From the NCBI GenBank assembly GCA_021904315.1, contig CM038924.1, forward strand, positions 13,752,026-13,816,025: a stretch of 64,000 nt of DNA, written 5' to 3'. This document shows, in pieces, positions 48,165-60,923 of this stretch. Positions within the stretch are counted from its first letter, which is position 1. Each line of letters opens with the position of its first letter. The position numbers and the translations under genes were made by a program. The DNA comes from Sphagnum magellanicum (Eukaryota; Streptophyta; Sphagnopsida; Sphagnales; Sphagnaceae). Below the pieces are notes generated by a model. That model saw only the letters and a program-made list of their open reading frames with translations, ran no database searches and was not told the origin of the DNA.

Positions 48165-48720
48165 TAAAGTGGATAAAATGAATGGAGACTTTTAGACCAA
48201 CATGAAGACAATCATCTAAACTGATGAAGAAAAGTAGCAATAACCTTGTTTCAAATCTAAACAACAAAATCCCCACATGTGATTTAGGTTAAAGTGTTGA
48301 AATACAAGGGTTTAAATGGGATGAATAGGAACTAATATATCAACATGAAGATGATAACCAATTTGATTAATAGAAGCAATAGAAGCCTTGGATCAAATCT
48401 AATCGATAAAATCCACATTTCTTATATCAATTGCAAGACTTTAAATGGGATGAACATAAATTATTAAATGCACATGAGCTTTGAAGACAATCATAAAAGT
48501 TTAATTAGTTTAAACTAATCAAATGAAACAACTTTGAATAAGATCTTATTAGTAGAATTGACTTCCATGATCTAGGTTCAAATGTTGAAATGTTGGGGTT
48601 TACATGGGATGAATGGAATCTACAAGGTCAACATCCAAATGAACAAAACCAACAATAGGGTTGGATCAAATCTTATCATTGGAATCCACAATTGGCATCT
48701 AGGATAAGGTTTTGAGGTAT
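48165..48720. repeat. Diverged tandem repeat, period about 130-160 bp
   Basis: The word ATGGGATGAA or a variant recurs near 48171, 48315, 48444 and 48604. Between them come similar blocks (AACATGAAGA, GATCAAATCT, AAAATCCACA, GTTGAAAT). Units differ by many substitutions, so the array is old. Confidence 0.6.
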
Positions 48721-50377
48721 TAAAAATGAAAAAAACAATCAAAATTGATGAGACAAATGGTACCCTAGGATTAGATTTGATCCCCGCTATGCTATATGTG
48801 CAAAAGATAGGAGAAAAATTCAATGGTGTTACCAACCATTCAGGATTGGTAGTTTCAAGTTGTAGATGTGTGGTCCTCTCTAGTGGGGTGGTTGCCTTTT
48901 GTTCAAATATGGTTTTACCTTGCAATGGATTCTTTGTGTTTGTGTCAAAAAAAAATCATGTTCCCTAAAAGGTGCCTAGAACATAAAATAATTTTTTTTT
49001 CCTAGTTGGTATTCAAAAGGAATAATTTATTACTTTTGTGTTCAAATATAGGACTGACATATATCACAAAAGAAAGATATATGTAAGGAATGGTTAAGAA
49101 GTAAATGCTGAAAACTAAAAAAATGTGATCTATTTGGACCTTCAACAAAAAACACAAGTAATTTTTCTTTTCATGCAAGGAGGAGGTTGTAATGTTGAAA
49201 TAATTCTCAGAATTGTTAATGTGTTTTGCATCCTAAATAACATCTTTGTGGAGGTTACAATGTTGAAATAATTCTCAGAATTGTTAAGGGTTGTGCATCC
49301 TAAATAACATCTTTGGATAAAATGAGGGAGAATTAAGTTAAATGTGTTAAAAGTTCCAAATTTTGCTCAAAGCTCCTTAAAATGTGCATGCACAACATGT
49401 AAACAATAATACACCAAGGCAACTCTGAAAGGCAATTGATTTGAACAATTGGCCAAAAAAAACTTTCTTTGCACCTAGACACAAACCTATGAGGCTATTA
49501 CAACATTGAAATGCTAGTTTGCTCAAGAGACACTAAATACCCCCCCCATTGAGCTCTATCCAATGTTCATTTTATGGTGTTTTTTTCAACCTTTTTGCAC
49601 TTTGCATAGAATTGCATGTTGTAACAATGCAGTTTTTCATGTTCTAACATGCAAGAAAAAACCATTGCAATATGCTCTATGGGACCCACATGTTCTATTG
49701 TACTAAACCCATTTTGAACCTATGATCCCTCAATAGAAAGACAAGATCCCAACCAATAGCCTACTTTTGGGCACAAAAAATAGCCATATTATAAATTTAT
49801 CCTGTAATTAACGTTGCAATAATCAAATCTTGCAATAAAACTAGGCGGTTCCATGCTTTGGATAAAACAATGGAATCTTCCTATTCGAAAAACCTCATCA
49901 GTCATATAAGCTTTTTTTTCACTCCTAAACCCAATCCTATTCCAAAACTTTATACATTTGTGTATATTTTCTACAGTGATACTTTAACCCTTCTCCATAT
50001 ACAGACAGGGTTAAAAACGCAAGAAGCGAGCCTGAAAACCCACCTAAGAGAATCTAGAAAATATATAATTCAACATGTTGTACAAAGTCCAAGGATGACA
50101 TGAAAACCCTCAACTCCGGAGGGAACTTTTTTGACAATTTTGGTGCGGTCTCCTGAGCCGGATCATGAGGTTCCCTCCCCATCCGGCCACCAATTGATTT
50201 CTAAGCATGACTAGGACATGGTATGGCTCAGATCTATCCAAACCAATCCAAGGAAGCAAATCATAACGTTTGATCCTGAGGGATTGAGTGTATTCTTGAG
50301 AATAAAATCGCATCATATTACAGCCCATTACCTTTTCAAAAGAATCAAAAGAGAAATTGCTAAGGAAATTACAACAA
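48721..50377. other. No recognisable gene; contains a 68-bp duplication
   Basis: Mostly AT-rich non-coding sequence. 49183-49250 and 49251-49316 are tandem copies of GAGGTTGTAATGTTGAAATA plus about 48 bp, differing at a few positions. Confidence 0.5.
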
Positions 50378-50654
50378 ACGTAAAGTAAAGAGGAGCGGTG
50401 CTTTTTGCCTTTCTATTTTCAGGACGCTCCCTGGCCTGAATTTTGCAGTAATTGAATTGTACCTTCGGAAATGTGGAAGGTCCAGTACAGCCTGTCAGAC
50501 CGGCTGTGCGGGGCCTTCCACATTTCGGAAGGTACAGTTTTCAAACTCAGCAATCTCTCTTTACAATATTTGCAATGGATTTCACATTTTATCAGTTTTT
50601 GTCTGTATCTCTATACACGGAAGCGGAAAGAAAAATTACCGCTGCTCTTTACGT
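50378..50654 (+). other. Foldback locus with a strong inner hairpin (MIRNA-like candidate)
   Basis: Inner arms 50459-50480 and 50514-50535 are 22-nt inverted repeats with a single mismatch. The pairing extends three more bases with one G-U, and a further CAGCC/GGCTG stem closes the loop. Outer arms 50378-50399 and 50638-50654 (ACGTAAAG...GAGCGGT against ACCGCTGCTCTTTACGT) pair imperfectly, giving a foldback of about 277 nt. A plant microRNA precursor or a foldback/MITE element would both fit. No terminal duplication was found. Confidence 0.6.
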
Positions 50655-51296
50655 AGGGGAATGGTCTATTTTCAGACCCTTCTCCTAAACAGAATTTATA
50701 CATCATTTCTTTCCGCACCAGGCAAATCTTAAAATGATTTTAACTTGAATTAGACTTTTGACCTTATGAACCATAGTTCAAAATTGTATACTTTACTGTA
50801 TGGTTAGTTTCATCGTTGAATAATCCTTAAAACAGTGAGACATTTTCATGAAAATGTTGAAAAGAAGCTGAGGTGTGGAAAACCATCATAATTATGGCAG
50901 GCAACAATCTGAATAATTTCATCTCCTCATATAACAATATCATAGTACATCATGAAGAAAAGAAAATTTATATTTTTGAAAATATAAATGAAAAAATTGA
51001 AAAAAAAGATTGCAATTGAGGGCTAACTGAAGGTTAACTGCTGGTTTCAATCCAAGTTACCTTAAAACAGCCATCAGAACCTGAATTGGGAATTTTTTTG
51101 AAGAACCAAATCAGGAACTGGAACTGGTACCAGTTAAAACTGGAAGTAAAGAACTGCCCAACACTGTTTAAGAGGATTTGTGGCCAGTTAATCTGTGGTT
51201 CTGGTTGTTAATAACTAGAACCTAACGAAAACCATTCTTCCATAATTGAACTAGAATGAAGTGAAATATTTTGATTGAATGCGACTAAATCTGGAA

Positions 51297-51324
51297 CCCT
51301 AAACCCTAAACCCTAAACCCTAAA
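51297..51324. repeat. Interstitial telomere repeat (CCCTAAA)x4
   Basis: Four perfect CCCTAAA units, the Arabidopsis-type plant telomere sequence, are followed at once by a TGTGTACACA palindrome. Confidence 0.92.
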
Positions 51325-52599
51325 TGTGTACACATGTGTACATGTGATCCAAACCCTTCAACTGATAACCCAATCATGGGGAACTGCTTGCATAATGCAA
51401 GGAAGGCATCAAAAGACCTTGGTCAAGTCTACAACAACTATGCATTCCTGAGCAACAACTTTCATAATCCTAAGTACACATGAGTCTATTGTAACACCAT
51501 ATAAAAGATTGTCAAACCAAATGACAATAGAATAATTTGAATGTAGAAAACTTTGGGTTTCATGCAGACCTGATAGAGGCAATACAACCATGGAGAAATC
51601 CTTTTCCATAGAATTCAACCCTAAATAGCCATAGGTAGTAGTAGCCAGATTGAGAATCCTGACCTCAAGTTGCAAATTTACTTGGGCTATGAGCGTTTGG
51701 AACTGAAATTTGAAGCTATAACCCAGGACTACACACAAAACTTGGGCCATGTATCTCCTGGTCCCCACTTCAGAACCACAACAACACCTACTCCAAGCAG
51801 AAAATGAGGCATAGTTTTTCATGCAAAGCTTGAAAAGCTTACAGGTAAAGGTGTAGAGATTAGATTAGTAATTTGAACATACCATTTGAACCAAGGTCCT
51901 AAAATTCAGGTTGCAAAAAGTTAATGGACCTGACATTTGCATAATATAACAGATGTTGCAATGGTAGTCTTGCATGTGATGTCAACATGTCTAAAATGTA
52001 GTAAGAAAAAGCCACACAATTGATGAAGGACAAGGAGGGACCAAAATCTTTGTAGAAAGTGGTTAAATCTAACCACACTTTTTCCACATAATTAGAGTAT
52101 TTGTTTAAAATCATTTATGCACAAATGTAGGTTAAATCTAAGCCTGAAAAATATGCAACCCCACCAATTTGCATTTAAACCATGTTATTTAGAAGATTGA
52201 TTTACAAGGCCAACTTAATTATCCATTAGAAAGATTTGTGAACTTGTTGCCCTATTAAGCCCATTGGTCATTGCTGATATGGGATATTGATAGTGAGTAG
52301 ATGTTACATTGCTACTTCATTATCAAATCTTTTAGTATAGTGACAACTCTTCAAGGTGTAAATAGAAAAATGACACAATATTATACCAAGCACCATTTGC
52401 CAACAATGTCATCTTTAGGTAATCTAGTGATCTCCTTTTTCATGTTTGGAAGTATCCCAAAGAAACAACCTTTTGACCTTAAATGATTGAATAAAAATGC
52501 ATATTGAGAATATAAAACCTAGCAAGAACCATACTAACACAAACCAAATGCATTTTTTGGAACACAATCATTAAATAACAAAACTTTCTATATTCTTTG
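51325..52599. other. No recognisable gene
   Basis: The longest frame is 137 codons on the minus strand (51822-51409), with no motif that I know. It may be the tail of the retroelement remnant to its right. Confidence 0.35.
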
Positions 52600-53064
52600 C
52601 ATTTTTGAAAGTAAAGTTTGAGCTTCATCAAATGATTCTCTATGTCATTATAGACCATGAAGTCATCTCAAAATATCTTCATCAACTAGTCTAAATACTT
52701 TCTAAAGGTTTTGTTAATTACTCTCTAGAAAGTTGGTGGCCCATTTTTAACACTAAATGACATCACCATCCAAACAAAAGCTCCTTAATCTGTTACAAAA
52801 GTTATTTTGTATCTATCCTCAAGGGCTATAAAAATCTGATGGTATCCTGAATATCCATTTAAAAATGAACCCTACTACAATGTTCAATATTTCATCAGAA
52901 AATGGCAAAGGATAAGGATTCTTTTTGTTGGCCTTATTCTGCTTCATAAAATCCACACCAATTTTCAATTTTCCATTCTTCTTAAACACTACCACTATAG
53001 GTGATAACCATGTAGCCTCTTCTATTGGTTGAATGAATCATGTTGCTACTAATTTGTCAATATC
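52600..53064 (-). pseudogene. Old Ty3/gypsy reverse transcriptase fragment
   Basis: On the minus strand from about 53064 the translation reads the RT fingers region: IEEATWLSPIVVVFKKNGKL, then VDFMKQN, then NPYPLPF, with a stop at the third line of the domain. Later parts degrade into frameshifts. Further open pieces to 53425 may be the upstream linker. It is unrelated in sequence to the two larger gypsy elements of the window. Confidence 0.7.
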
Positions 53065-53610
53065 CTATTTGACAGCTAATGAATTTATTGTTAATGATTT
53101 AGATATTAATGAATTTATTATTAATGATTTAATTATTAGTGAATTTGATTGACTATTGGTGAAGTCAATTATCTATTAATGAATTTTGTGAATGTTATGG
53201 AACGTTATGTCGCCACCAACAGTAATACAAGTACTTTTTGTACCTCTTAGTGAAAATCTGATCTATTATATTTGTTCCTACATTAGGTCTTGGTGCTAGT
53301 ATTGGTGTAAATTCTTGGTGCAAAGAAATAGACTTTGGATTTGCCAACTCTATGTTTATTGCTGATTTAAAACCTAGACATGACCTTGTTTTTATTGTGG
53401 CCTCGATTTTGACATTAGAACCCAAAACCCTAATTTAAAACTCCCAAGCTTTGTTGTATTGTAACCTTCTACTTGAAATCCATGCTCATTTGCTAACTTT
53501 ACCTTAACATTTGAATCTAAAATTTTGATTTTTTTTCTACCTCTATTTGGACATCTAAACCGTTAAACCTATTGTAAAACCCTTAGCCTTTGATGTCCTA
53601 TAACCCCTTA

Positions 53611-56270
53611 CTTCGACTCTTTTTTCATCTAACAACTCTACGTGGACATTTGAAATTAAAGGTTGTATGATTACAACTTGTTTTGCTTATGGACTAGAAT
53701 TTACTTGTACCGATGATTCAAGCCTTTCCTTCACATCTAGATGAGTACAAATTGAATTAGATCTTAAACATGTCACATGATGAATAATCAACTCTAGGAA
53801 TGCTTGTAACTCCTCTTCCATTGAAGCTGGTAGATAAGACACAGTTAGAGCTGTAATCTAAAGCTCAAATGGGAGGGAATGTGTGATGTTGCTCTTGTAA
53901 TTTGTGTCTTGTTGATTTTTTGGTGGGAAATACAAAGTGGACAACTTGGGGGAGTTCCCTTTTGGCTAGTCATTTGGGGGCTAATAAATGATGCCAAGCT
54001 TCTTCAAAACCTGGCCCTTTGCTTGTTGCTTGATCATTTTAGGGTTGTTAATTTTTTTTATGCTATTGCTTTAAATGTGCACCCCAAATTATAAACCAAA
54101 CATGCCTTTGTGTCCAATTGAACTCTGAAACGCCCATAAGCAAACGCTTATTGCTGCCAGTTGCACTAAGTGGCTTGTAATTTTAGACCTAATGAAACCC
54201 TAAAACATAACCCTCAAAATCCCCACTGTTCAATTTTTTTTTTCTTTTGCACATGACTCCCACCCCTCGATGGGTCAAATAAAGGCATTTGGCAAACTTC
54301 TCCTCTTATCTTATTAGACCACCCAAAAAAAAGTTCCGGACCCAAATATTTCTTGGCAAACGTCCGATCATGGGTCTTCAAACGTCAGTCAAAAAATGCG
54401 CGCTGTGCACCCACTGGCCACACCGACACCGGCATGCGCACAGCTGGGGGCCTCTCTATCCTGACTAAACTTGGATGTGAGGATGATTTTTGCAGGGTCA
54501 CGTACTCAGGAGCACGGGGATGCTCTAACCTCCCATGTCACAAGTACCAAGAGGCACAGTAACATGCCAGGTGTCTTGTGGTCTGTTAGATACCCTGCAC
54601 CCAAAACATGGGTTCTGCCTGCCCAGTGCTCTTCTAGAAAAGGCTTGTGGTAGTTATTAGTTTCGTTAAGTCCTGGGTCAAGCACACTCCAACCTGACCT
54701 GGTGTGAAGGCAGATGGCAGTTTGTCGCGGCTGTTTGGCAGGAACGAGTAGTTTATCCAAAGCTCACCAAGGCAAGGCTTTGGCATAAACTACTTGTAAT
54801 TTCAGCATGTCCCACAATCTGAAAGAAGTTTCTCCAAATCAGCAATGCCGTCAAACGCCAATTCTAAGTCTCAGTTGAAGTTGGGTTCTTCGATACAGGT
54901 CTCATTACTTGGACTAGAAATGTTAAATATGAATTAGGCGGGGAGCAGTTTCAAACAATTTTTGTACACTGGGCTTCTCCCCTGAGGTCATTATGGTATG
55001 GTATATATGATTGAAACATATGTAATGGGTATCAACAATTAATGATATCAACATATGTCTTATGGACTTTCATACCATTAGTAGGTATATATAATAACTA
55101 TGGCATCAATAATGCCCCCATTGATAATGTGCTTTTGACATAATCATAACTAATCAAATCTTTTACTTAAGTGTTGAAAATATTTAAGTATGTATACCAA
55201 AAGGAGGATTAAAGATTCATATCAAGGGAAAAAGGAAGAGGAATGCCTGATATCGAATATTAGTTTGGTATACAAAAATTTAATATCAGACTGGTATGGT
55301 ATTCACCAAAACATTTGGAGTTTAATACTTGGGGTATAATGGTATGGGGGGGAGTATCTGGACATTTGATATCAGGCTGGTGTGTGGTACTTGATGCCAT
55401 TGTTGATACCATTATTGATATCAGGGGGTTGACATATATATAACTCAACACTGGTTGCTAACAGTGTTGGCAGGTTCTTATTTTTCACAGAGAACCTTTG
55501 GTCCCAGTTTTAAATTATTTTTTAATGTGAAAGAACCCCCAGATCCAGTTCAAGGATTTTTTTTTTGAATTTGATAAAACCTCCGACTTGGTTTCCGGAC
55601 TTGGTTCTTCACATTTCAGGACTCCATAGTTCAGGTTTTTAAGAGAAATTCTTAGATGGGTCTTGGTTAGGGATCCGGTTTTACCTACCTAGGCACAACC
55701 CAAAACTAATTTCTTTTTCTAGTTATTAGCAGCGTACCACCACTAAAATGTGACCATCTATGTCAACTAATGCCTAAACCCAAGTTTTCTTCAAATTTTG
55801 CATATTTGAGACTTGATCCATAAGTAATAACTACATGCCTAATGCCACCCCTGCCCCACCCCCAAATTATTATTCTAAAATGTCATTGTTATTATTCAAA
55901 TACCTAGTTTTTTTTCCTCAAATTACAAACATATTTAATCCCAACCGGAAAAGCCAAAAACATATTTGAATTTTTCTTTTAATTTCAAAATTTTAGAACC
56001 CAAACTTGGATAAAGACAGGTCTTGGGCATGTCCAATTCTAGCTGGAGGTCCTTCGTTTCTGGTTCCAATTTTGGCCAATTCCCAGTTCCAGTTCTGAAA
56101 TTGTTTTTTCAAATTTTAGAACTGGCAATCCCTGTGGACCAACCAAAGCTGGAACCGGCCAAACTAGTTACTACAATTGTAGAATGGTTATTTGATTTTG
56201 TTAATAACCACGATCCTTGTTTAAAAAAAAAATCCTTAATCAAAGGACCTCTGATTTGGATTGTTTTAAT
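53611..56270. repeat. Block D, segmental duplicate of 26954-29620
   Basis: The match begins exactly where the chromovirus LTR ends in block C, so block D shows this target without the LTR element. No gene is supported within it. Confidence 0.85.
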
Positions 56271-56682
56271 ATTTTTAGAGTTGCAAAGTTGCAAAGTTTA
56301 GGGTTTTAGGGTTTAGACAACAAAATGTCAAAATTGGTTTTATGGTTAAGAACACCAACTATTTTCAAATGTTAAAACCTAACTCTCAGTTTAGTGTAAA
56401 TTTAGGGTTCTATTTATTGGATTGCCAAAAAATACTAGACCTATGTAACACAAGGATACCTATGTCTACGCTTAGTGTTAGTTTTTGCCTAACATTGCTA
56501 CCAACAACAAGCAAGAAAAATTGCAACTTCTTTTTGTTTACATTGACTATTAGAATGTCAACAACTTAATTCCTTGTTATCTCCTAGCCTTACAGGAAGT
56601 TCACATCATTTTTTTTTCATAGCTTGCATGTTGTCATGCCCCTTAAGAATTGAGTTGTGTTGTCTGTAGCTAGTGAACTATA
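56271..56682. other. No recognisable gene upstream of the CCCH pseudogene
   Basis: AT-rich, with a GTTTAGGGTTTTAGGGTTTAG run at about 56296. Probably intron or 5' flank of the next feature. Confidence 0.4.
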
Positions 56683-59300
56683 GTGTTGTTGTCACAACAT
56701 TATGAAACCAAAGGGATTTTCAAGCCTCTGCCCAAGGATTCAAAACTTGCAGCTGAGGAAGAGTCCGCGAGTCGGTGGCAAAGTACTCTGTATGTAAGGA
56801 ATCTGCCCCTCACAGCAGAGGCATACAATGCTCATGGCTTGCGAGAGGTTTTTGACAGAATGTTGTGCTGCACACTTGAAGAGAAGCCGGTTGTGAGGTG
56901 GGTGAAGGCTGTGACATGGCCTCCAGGAAGGCACTATGCCCATGTGGAATTCAACTCAGAATCAGCAGCAAATGCCAGTATTGATGCCTACATTGAGCAG
57001 ACAGCTGAGTTTTGCCTAAATGATGCAGCCTTTTGCATGTTCTGGCATCAAAAATAGGTGCGCCCAGGGGCCGTTTACAAGACCAATCATGGTGTATTGA
57101 ATTTGAACTTGACAGTAGAGGTAAACCAAGAGAAGAAGAGTATCAAGAATTTGAGCCTGGAATCCCAGAGCAGTGAACAATGTCTTGATGCTTTAGACCT
57201 AGACGGAGAGGAAGGAGATGAGAGCCTTGATGAAAGTGTGCAAGCTGGGCACATGGAAATGAAGCCAGATGAAATGGCTGCAGCAGTGCATGCAGTTCCT
57301 GCACTCATCAAAGCTGTCAATGAGGTTACAGAACAAGGCCATGTGGGTGGGTGGAGCACCCATCTTTATAAGACTAGATTATGTAATAAGTTCAACAATG
57401 GAGGTTGTCCTTATGGTGCACGGTGTAGGTATGCACAGGGAGTAGAAGAACTTTTGCGGCCTGCTCCTCCACAGATGCCTCATGCTCAGGGGAGAAGATC
57501 AGCTGTGACTCCACCATTGGGATCCAGTAGTAGTACAGGTCTGACAACAGATTTCACAGGCAGGCAAGATATTAGTGATACAGGTGACGAGTATGTGGAT
57601 CGAAAGAGTGTTATCTGTGTGTGGGGAGTCGCAGATGGTCTCACTTCCTTTTCACTCAAGGGAGCCATCAATGAACTTTTTGAGAGGACACTCAAGACCA
57701 CCGGTGTACTAGAATTTGGCAAGCATGTTGTGCGCTACTCACAATTTAAGGATAACTCCAAGCAGGCCCTTGTCACCCTTCTCAATGTGGAGGCTGCCAC
57801 TGCAATCCTCTCAGTTGTGGAGCCCTTGAAGATTGCAGGCCAGCCTCTTGTGATACTACCATGGTCGAATATGCAACAGCAGAAACTGCAACCACTTCCC
57901 AAAGCGAATGCTGGTCAGCCTGGGTTCCAGCCTACTTTTAACTTAGGAGATACTCATGACGTACTGAGTTCATCTCCTGGTAATAGCAGAGCACCTCATG
58001 GTTGGCTACCCCGTTCATGGTCAGGCCCAGAGCAGCCGTGGTCTGTACATCCTCCAGGGCTGTCATCTGTTGAGTGTCCGCCGCATGTTGGTCAATTTGG
58101 TCCTCCTCTCCAGACTGGTATGGTTCCACTGCCATTCTTACCTACCCAAGATCAGCCAGACTCTAACAGACCTCCCCTGCCAAGTGGCCCCTCATGCCAT
58201 CTAAGCTTTGGTCCTCACAATGGAATCAGGCCACCACCACCTTGGACACAAAGTCCTCCAATTCCATTTGTACACCATCTTCAGTCTCCCAGTGGAGATG
58301 GGTGGCCAGTGCCACCCTCTGCCTGGGTTGAGCCCCATCATGGCCTGCATCCTGGAAACTTCGGCTGGAGACACAATGAAGGTGTGTTGCATCCCGATAT
58401 AATTTCTCCACCGCTTCAGCAGCACAGAGATGGTGTCCATAGAATGCACTTTTCACATGAGGATACCAAATTCAGGGCAGAATTACTGTGTCAAAGCAGC
58501 AACAAAGTTGACAAGAACACAGGTGGGTGGTTGGAAGATGATGCTGATGAGGAGGCAGATATGCCTGCATCCGAGCCTGCTACTGGTGATGGAGACAGAA
58601 GAGGAGTGGATCCGGAGGGGGGACGGATAATCTCTGAGGAGGCCAGTGCATCTAATGTTGATCCCTTTCAACATAAGCAGGTGCAAAGGCTGAGCTTGTA
58701 ACTAGCGTATCCGACCATGTTCATCCAGCGACATCGGTGTCTGATGTGTCAAGACCCGGGAAACAAACCCCTGACATTGGAAATGTTTCCTTTGCAGACC
58801 AAAATCCTATCTCCAGCCAAGAACCCATGTCCAGTAGGGAGAGCCATTGGGTAGAGGATGGTGAGCTTAGGCGAGAAGGGAATAAACGGAAGTGAGAGAC
58901 TGATAGGAGCGGCATTGAGGCTAAGGGACACTCTAGTCATGATAATCGCATGACAAAGCACAAGTTACACAAGGAGGCAGACTGGGATTTGGGGGATCGA
59001 GGCCATGAAGCAAAGGACCAAAGCAGGAAGTCCAGTAGAGATCGAGAAGTAGGCCACTCCTCCATCAGGCAGAAACCGCATCATGATCGAAGGGATCCAC
59101 CTCAAGAGTCAGATGGAAGAGATGCCAGCCGGCATAGACCAAGTCGAAGCTCAGGAAGGAGATGGGATGTAGAACCCCATGAAAAATCTGACCGGGAATC
59201 ACGACGGAAGTCAGATTCAAGTAACCACAAAACCGACTCTACAAGCAAACTTGACAGGGGGACCATAGATGATAGATCAAGGTCCCGACGGCATAATTGA
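56683..59300 (+). pseudogene. CCCH zinc-finger / RRM-like RNA-binding protein, decayed
   Basis: The protein would be a nuclear RNA-binding factor. An RRM-like domain (STLYVRNLP... HYAHVEF) covers about 56770-57050. A single CCCH finger is at 57382-57438 with C-x7-C-x5-C intact, but the final histidine reads Gln (CAG at 57436). A second RRM-like segment (ICVWGVADG...) is at about 57610-57870. Then come a Pro-rich region and an Arg/Ser/Asp-rich tail typical of splicing factors. TAG at 57055 breaks the frame, a frameshift near 58690 follows, TGA occurs near 58892, and the last part runs to 59298. The 5' end lacks a convincing ATG. No intron interrupts 2.6 kb, so a processed copy is possible, but no poly(A) tail or duplication is visible. 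Block C lacks this gene. Confidence 0.75.
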
Positions 59301-60923
59301 TCAGACAGTGATCAGTTCCTTCTCTTCCAAACGTATGACACAGGTCAGTCAGATCACATACAGTACAGTGGCTACAACGTGTACACATATGCTTTCTTGT
59401 TTTCTTTTTTTCAGGAAGATGAAATTTCTCTTCTTGGATTTTCTTCTCCATTCACATCATTTGCCTGGGTTACAGTTGTAATTTCATCCCATGTCTAATG
59501 AACCTTACCCAATAATCAGGCTACACAGTTTTTTGAGTTCAATTTGATGTTCAGTCTGTGGTTCGGTTGATGCCATTGAACTCCCATTCATCTCAAAAAT
59601 TAAGATCTTTCTCTTTCTTTCAGATTCATGATCCTCGCACTTCACATAACACCAACGAAATCTTTTTTCTAGCTGTTTTCCTTGTGCATGGGTGTCCAAT
59701 TCAGTACCTGTATTTCACTTTCTCTCATCATTGAACTCAGCAACAAGGCTTTGAAACATTTGAAACATAGCAAGGTGACTTCCTTCAGAAAGTGGACGAA
59801 CCTGCTTTCCTTCAGGCCTTTGAAAAACAAAATAACCAAATTTGTCAAAAGTCAGTTTATGCAGGGTGCAGCCTATTGTCGTGACAGCATCTGCAAGAGC
59901 AAAGCTTGGCCAAACGTTGAAGCTCTGTTTGAAATAACAAGTCTGATTCCCAAACAAAACCTTCCTTGCACTAGAAGACCTGAAGCCAGAGGTGATGAAT
60001 GTGGATGATTGATGGTATCTTGGCATCAACCAGTTGGGAGTTGAACTTGAATTTATGGGTATTTTGGGATGCCAGGGTAGAAATCCTGGACCATATGTAT
60101 TGATAAGCCATTTGCACACTTCTGACACATAACTGGCACACAAAGGAATAACTTGTAATCAAACACAAATCTTGCATAATACAACAAGAAACATGCACGT
60201 ACATGTTTTACAATTAGAGTTGCAAAGATCAAGGATGGCAAGACCTATAGGGTTCTACTCAAATGCAGGATAGTTTGGAGGTTTTGAAGGACAATTGCAT
60301 TCTCACAAGCCTAAATCTAGAATCTTGTAATGTAAAATAAAAGCCTTTTAAATTTTACCTATTTATCTTGCATCAACATAAACTTTCTTTATAGAATGAG
60401 CTAGCTAAAACCATTAATCATCTGGTTAACTTGACAATACGTGTTTCACTTTTGTAATGTGGGAAGCTGCAATTGAACCTAGGTCATTACCATCATTTGG
60501 GATGCTCCTTAGGCCATCTCTTTACCTAGTTGTGGCCCTCATCTCCCCATGGGCCATGACTACCCAATCACTTGGATCCCCTTCATCAAAGTTTTCTCAT
60601 GCCTCTCAATTGTGGCTTCTCATTATTCTAAAAGTAGGGACACTTTTGGTATTATGAAACTCCAATCCCTAATGTATTGATACCAGCCCTAGATGTAAGA
60701 GCCTTGGCTGGTTGCATTTAGAATCCATTGCATTTATCCTACACACGACTAACAATCTTCAACCAAAAAAACCCATAATCAACCACATGCATGATTGCAA
60801 TGGCTAAGTTTGTTGGGGTATTACTATTGGATTTCATCTTGTTGATTTTGATTATATGGGAATGGGTGGACATTGCCACAACCACATTTGAAGTGTCCGC
60901 ATGTTCTTTACAAGTCATCCTTT
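59290..60923. repeat. Block D continued, duplicate of 30059-31259
   Basis: The match resumes at the 3' end of the CCCH reading frame and holds to 60923, apart from the extra piece at 60093-60526. A possible intron acceptor (pyrimidine tract then TTTTTTCAG) ends at 59414 and is kept in both blocks. Confidence 0.8.
60093..60526. repeat. 434-bp insertion in block D
   Basis: Absent from block C, where GGACC runs straight into TAGTTGTGG. ACC is present at both borders (60090-60092 and 60524-60526), a possible 3-bp duplication. Its middle is a diverged relative of 61080-61260. No terminal inverted repeat was seen. Confidence 0.55.

Noticed and set aside
51409..51822. 137-codon frame on the minus strand
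   Set aside because: No motif, no splice context and a short length in AT-moderate DNA.
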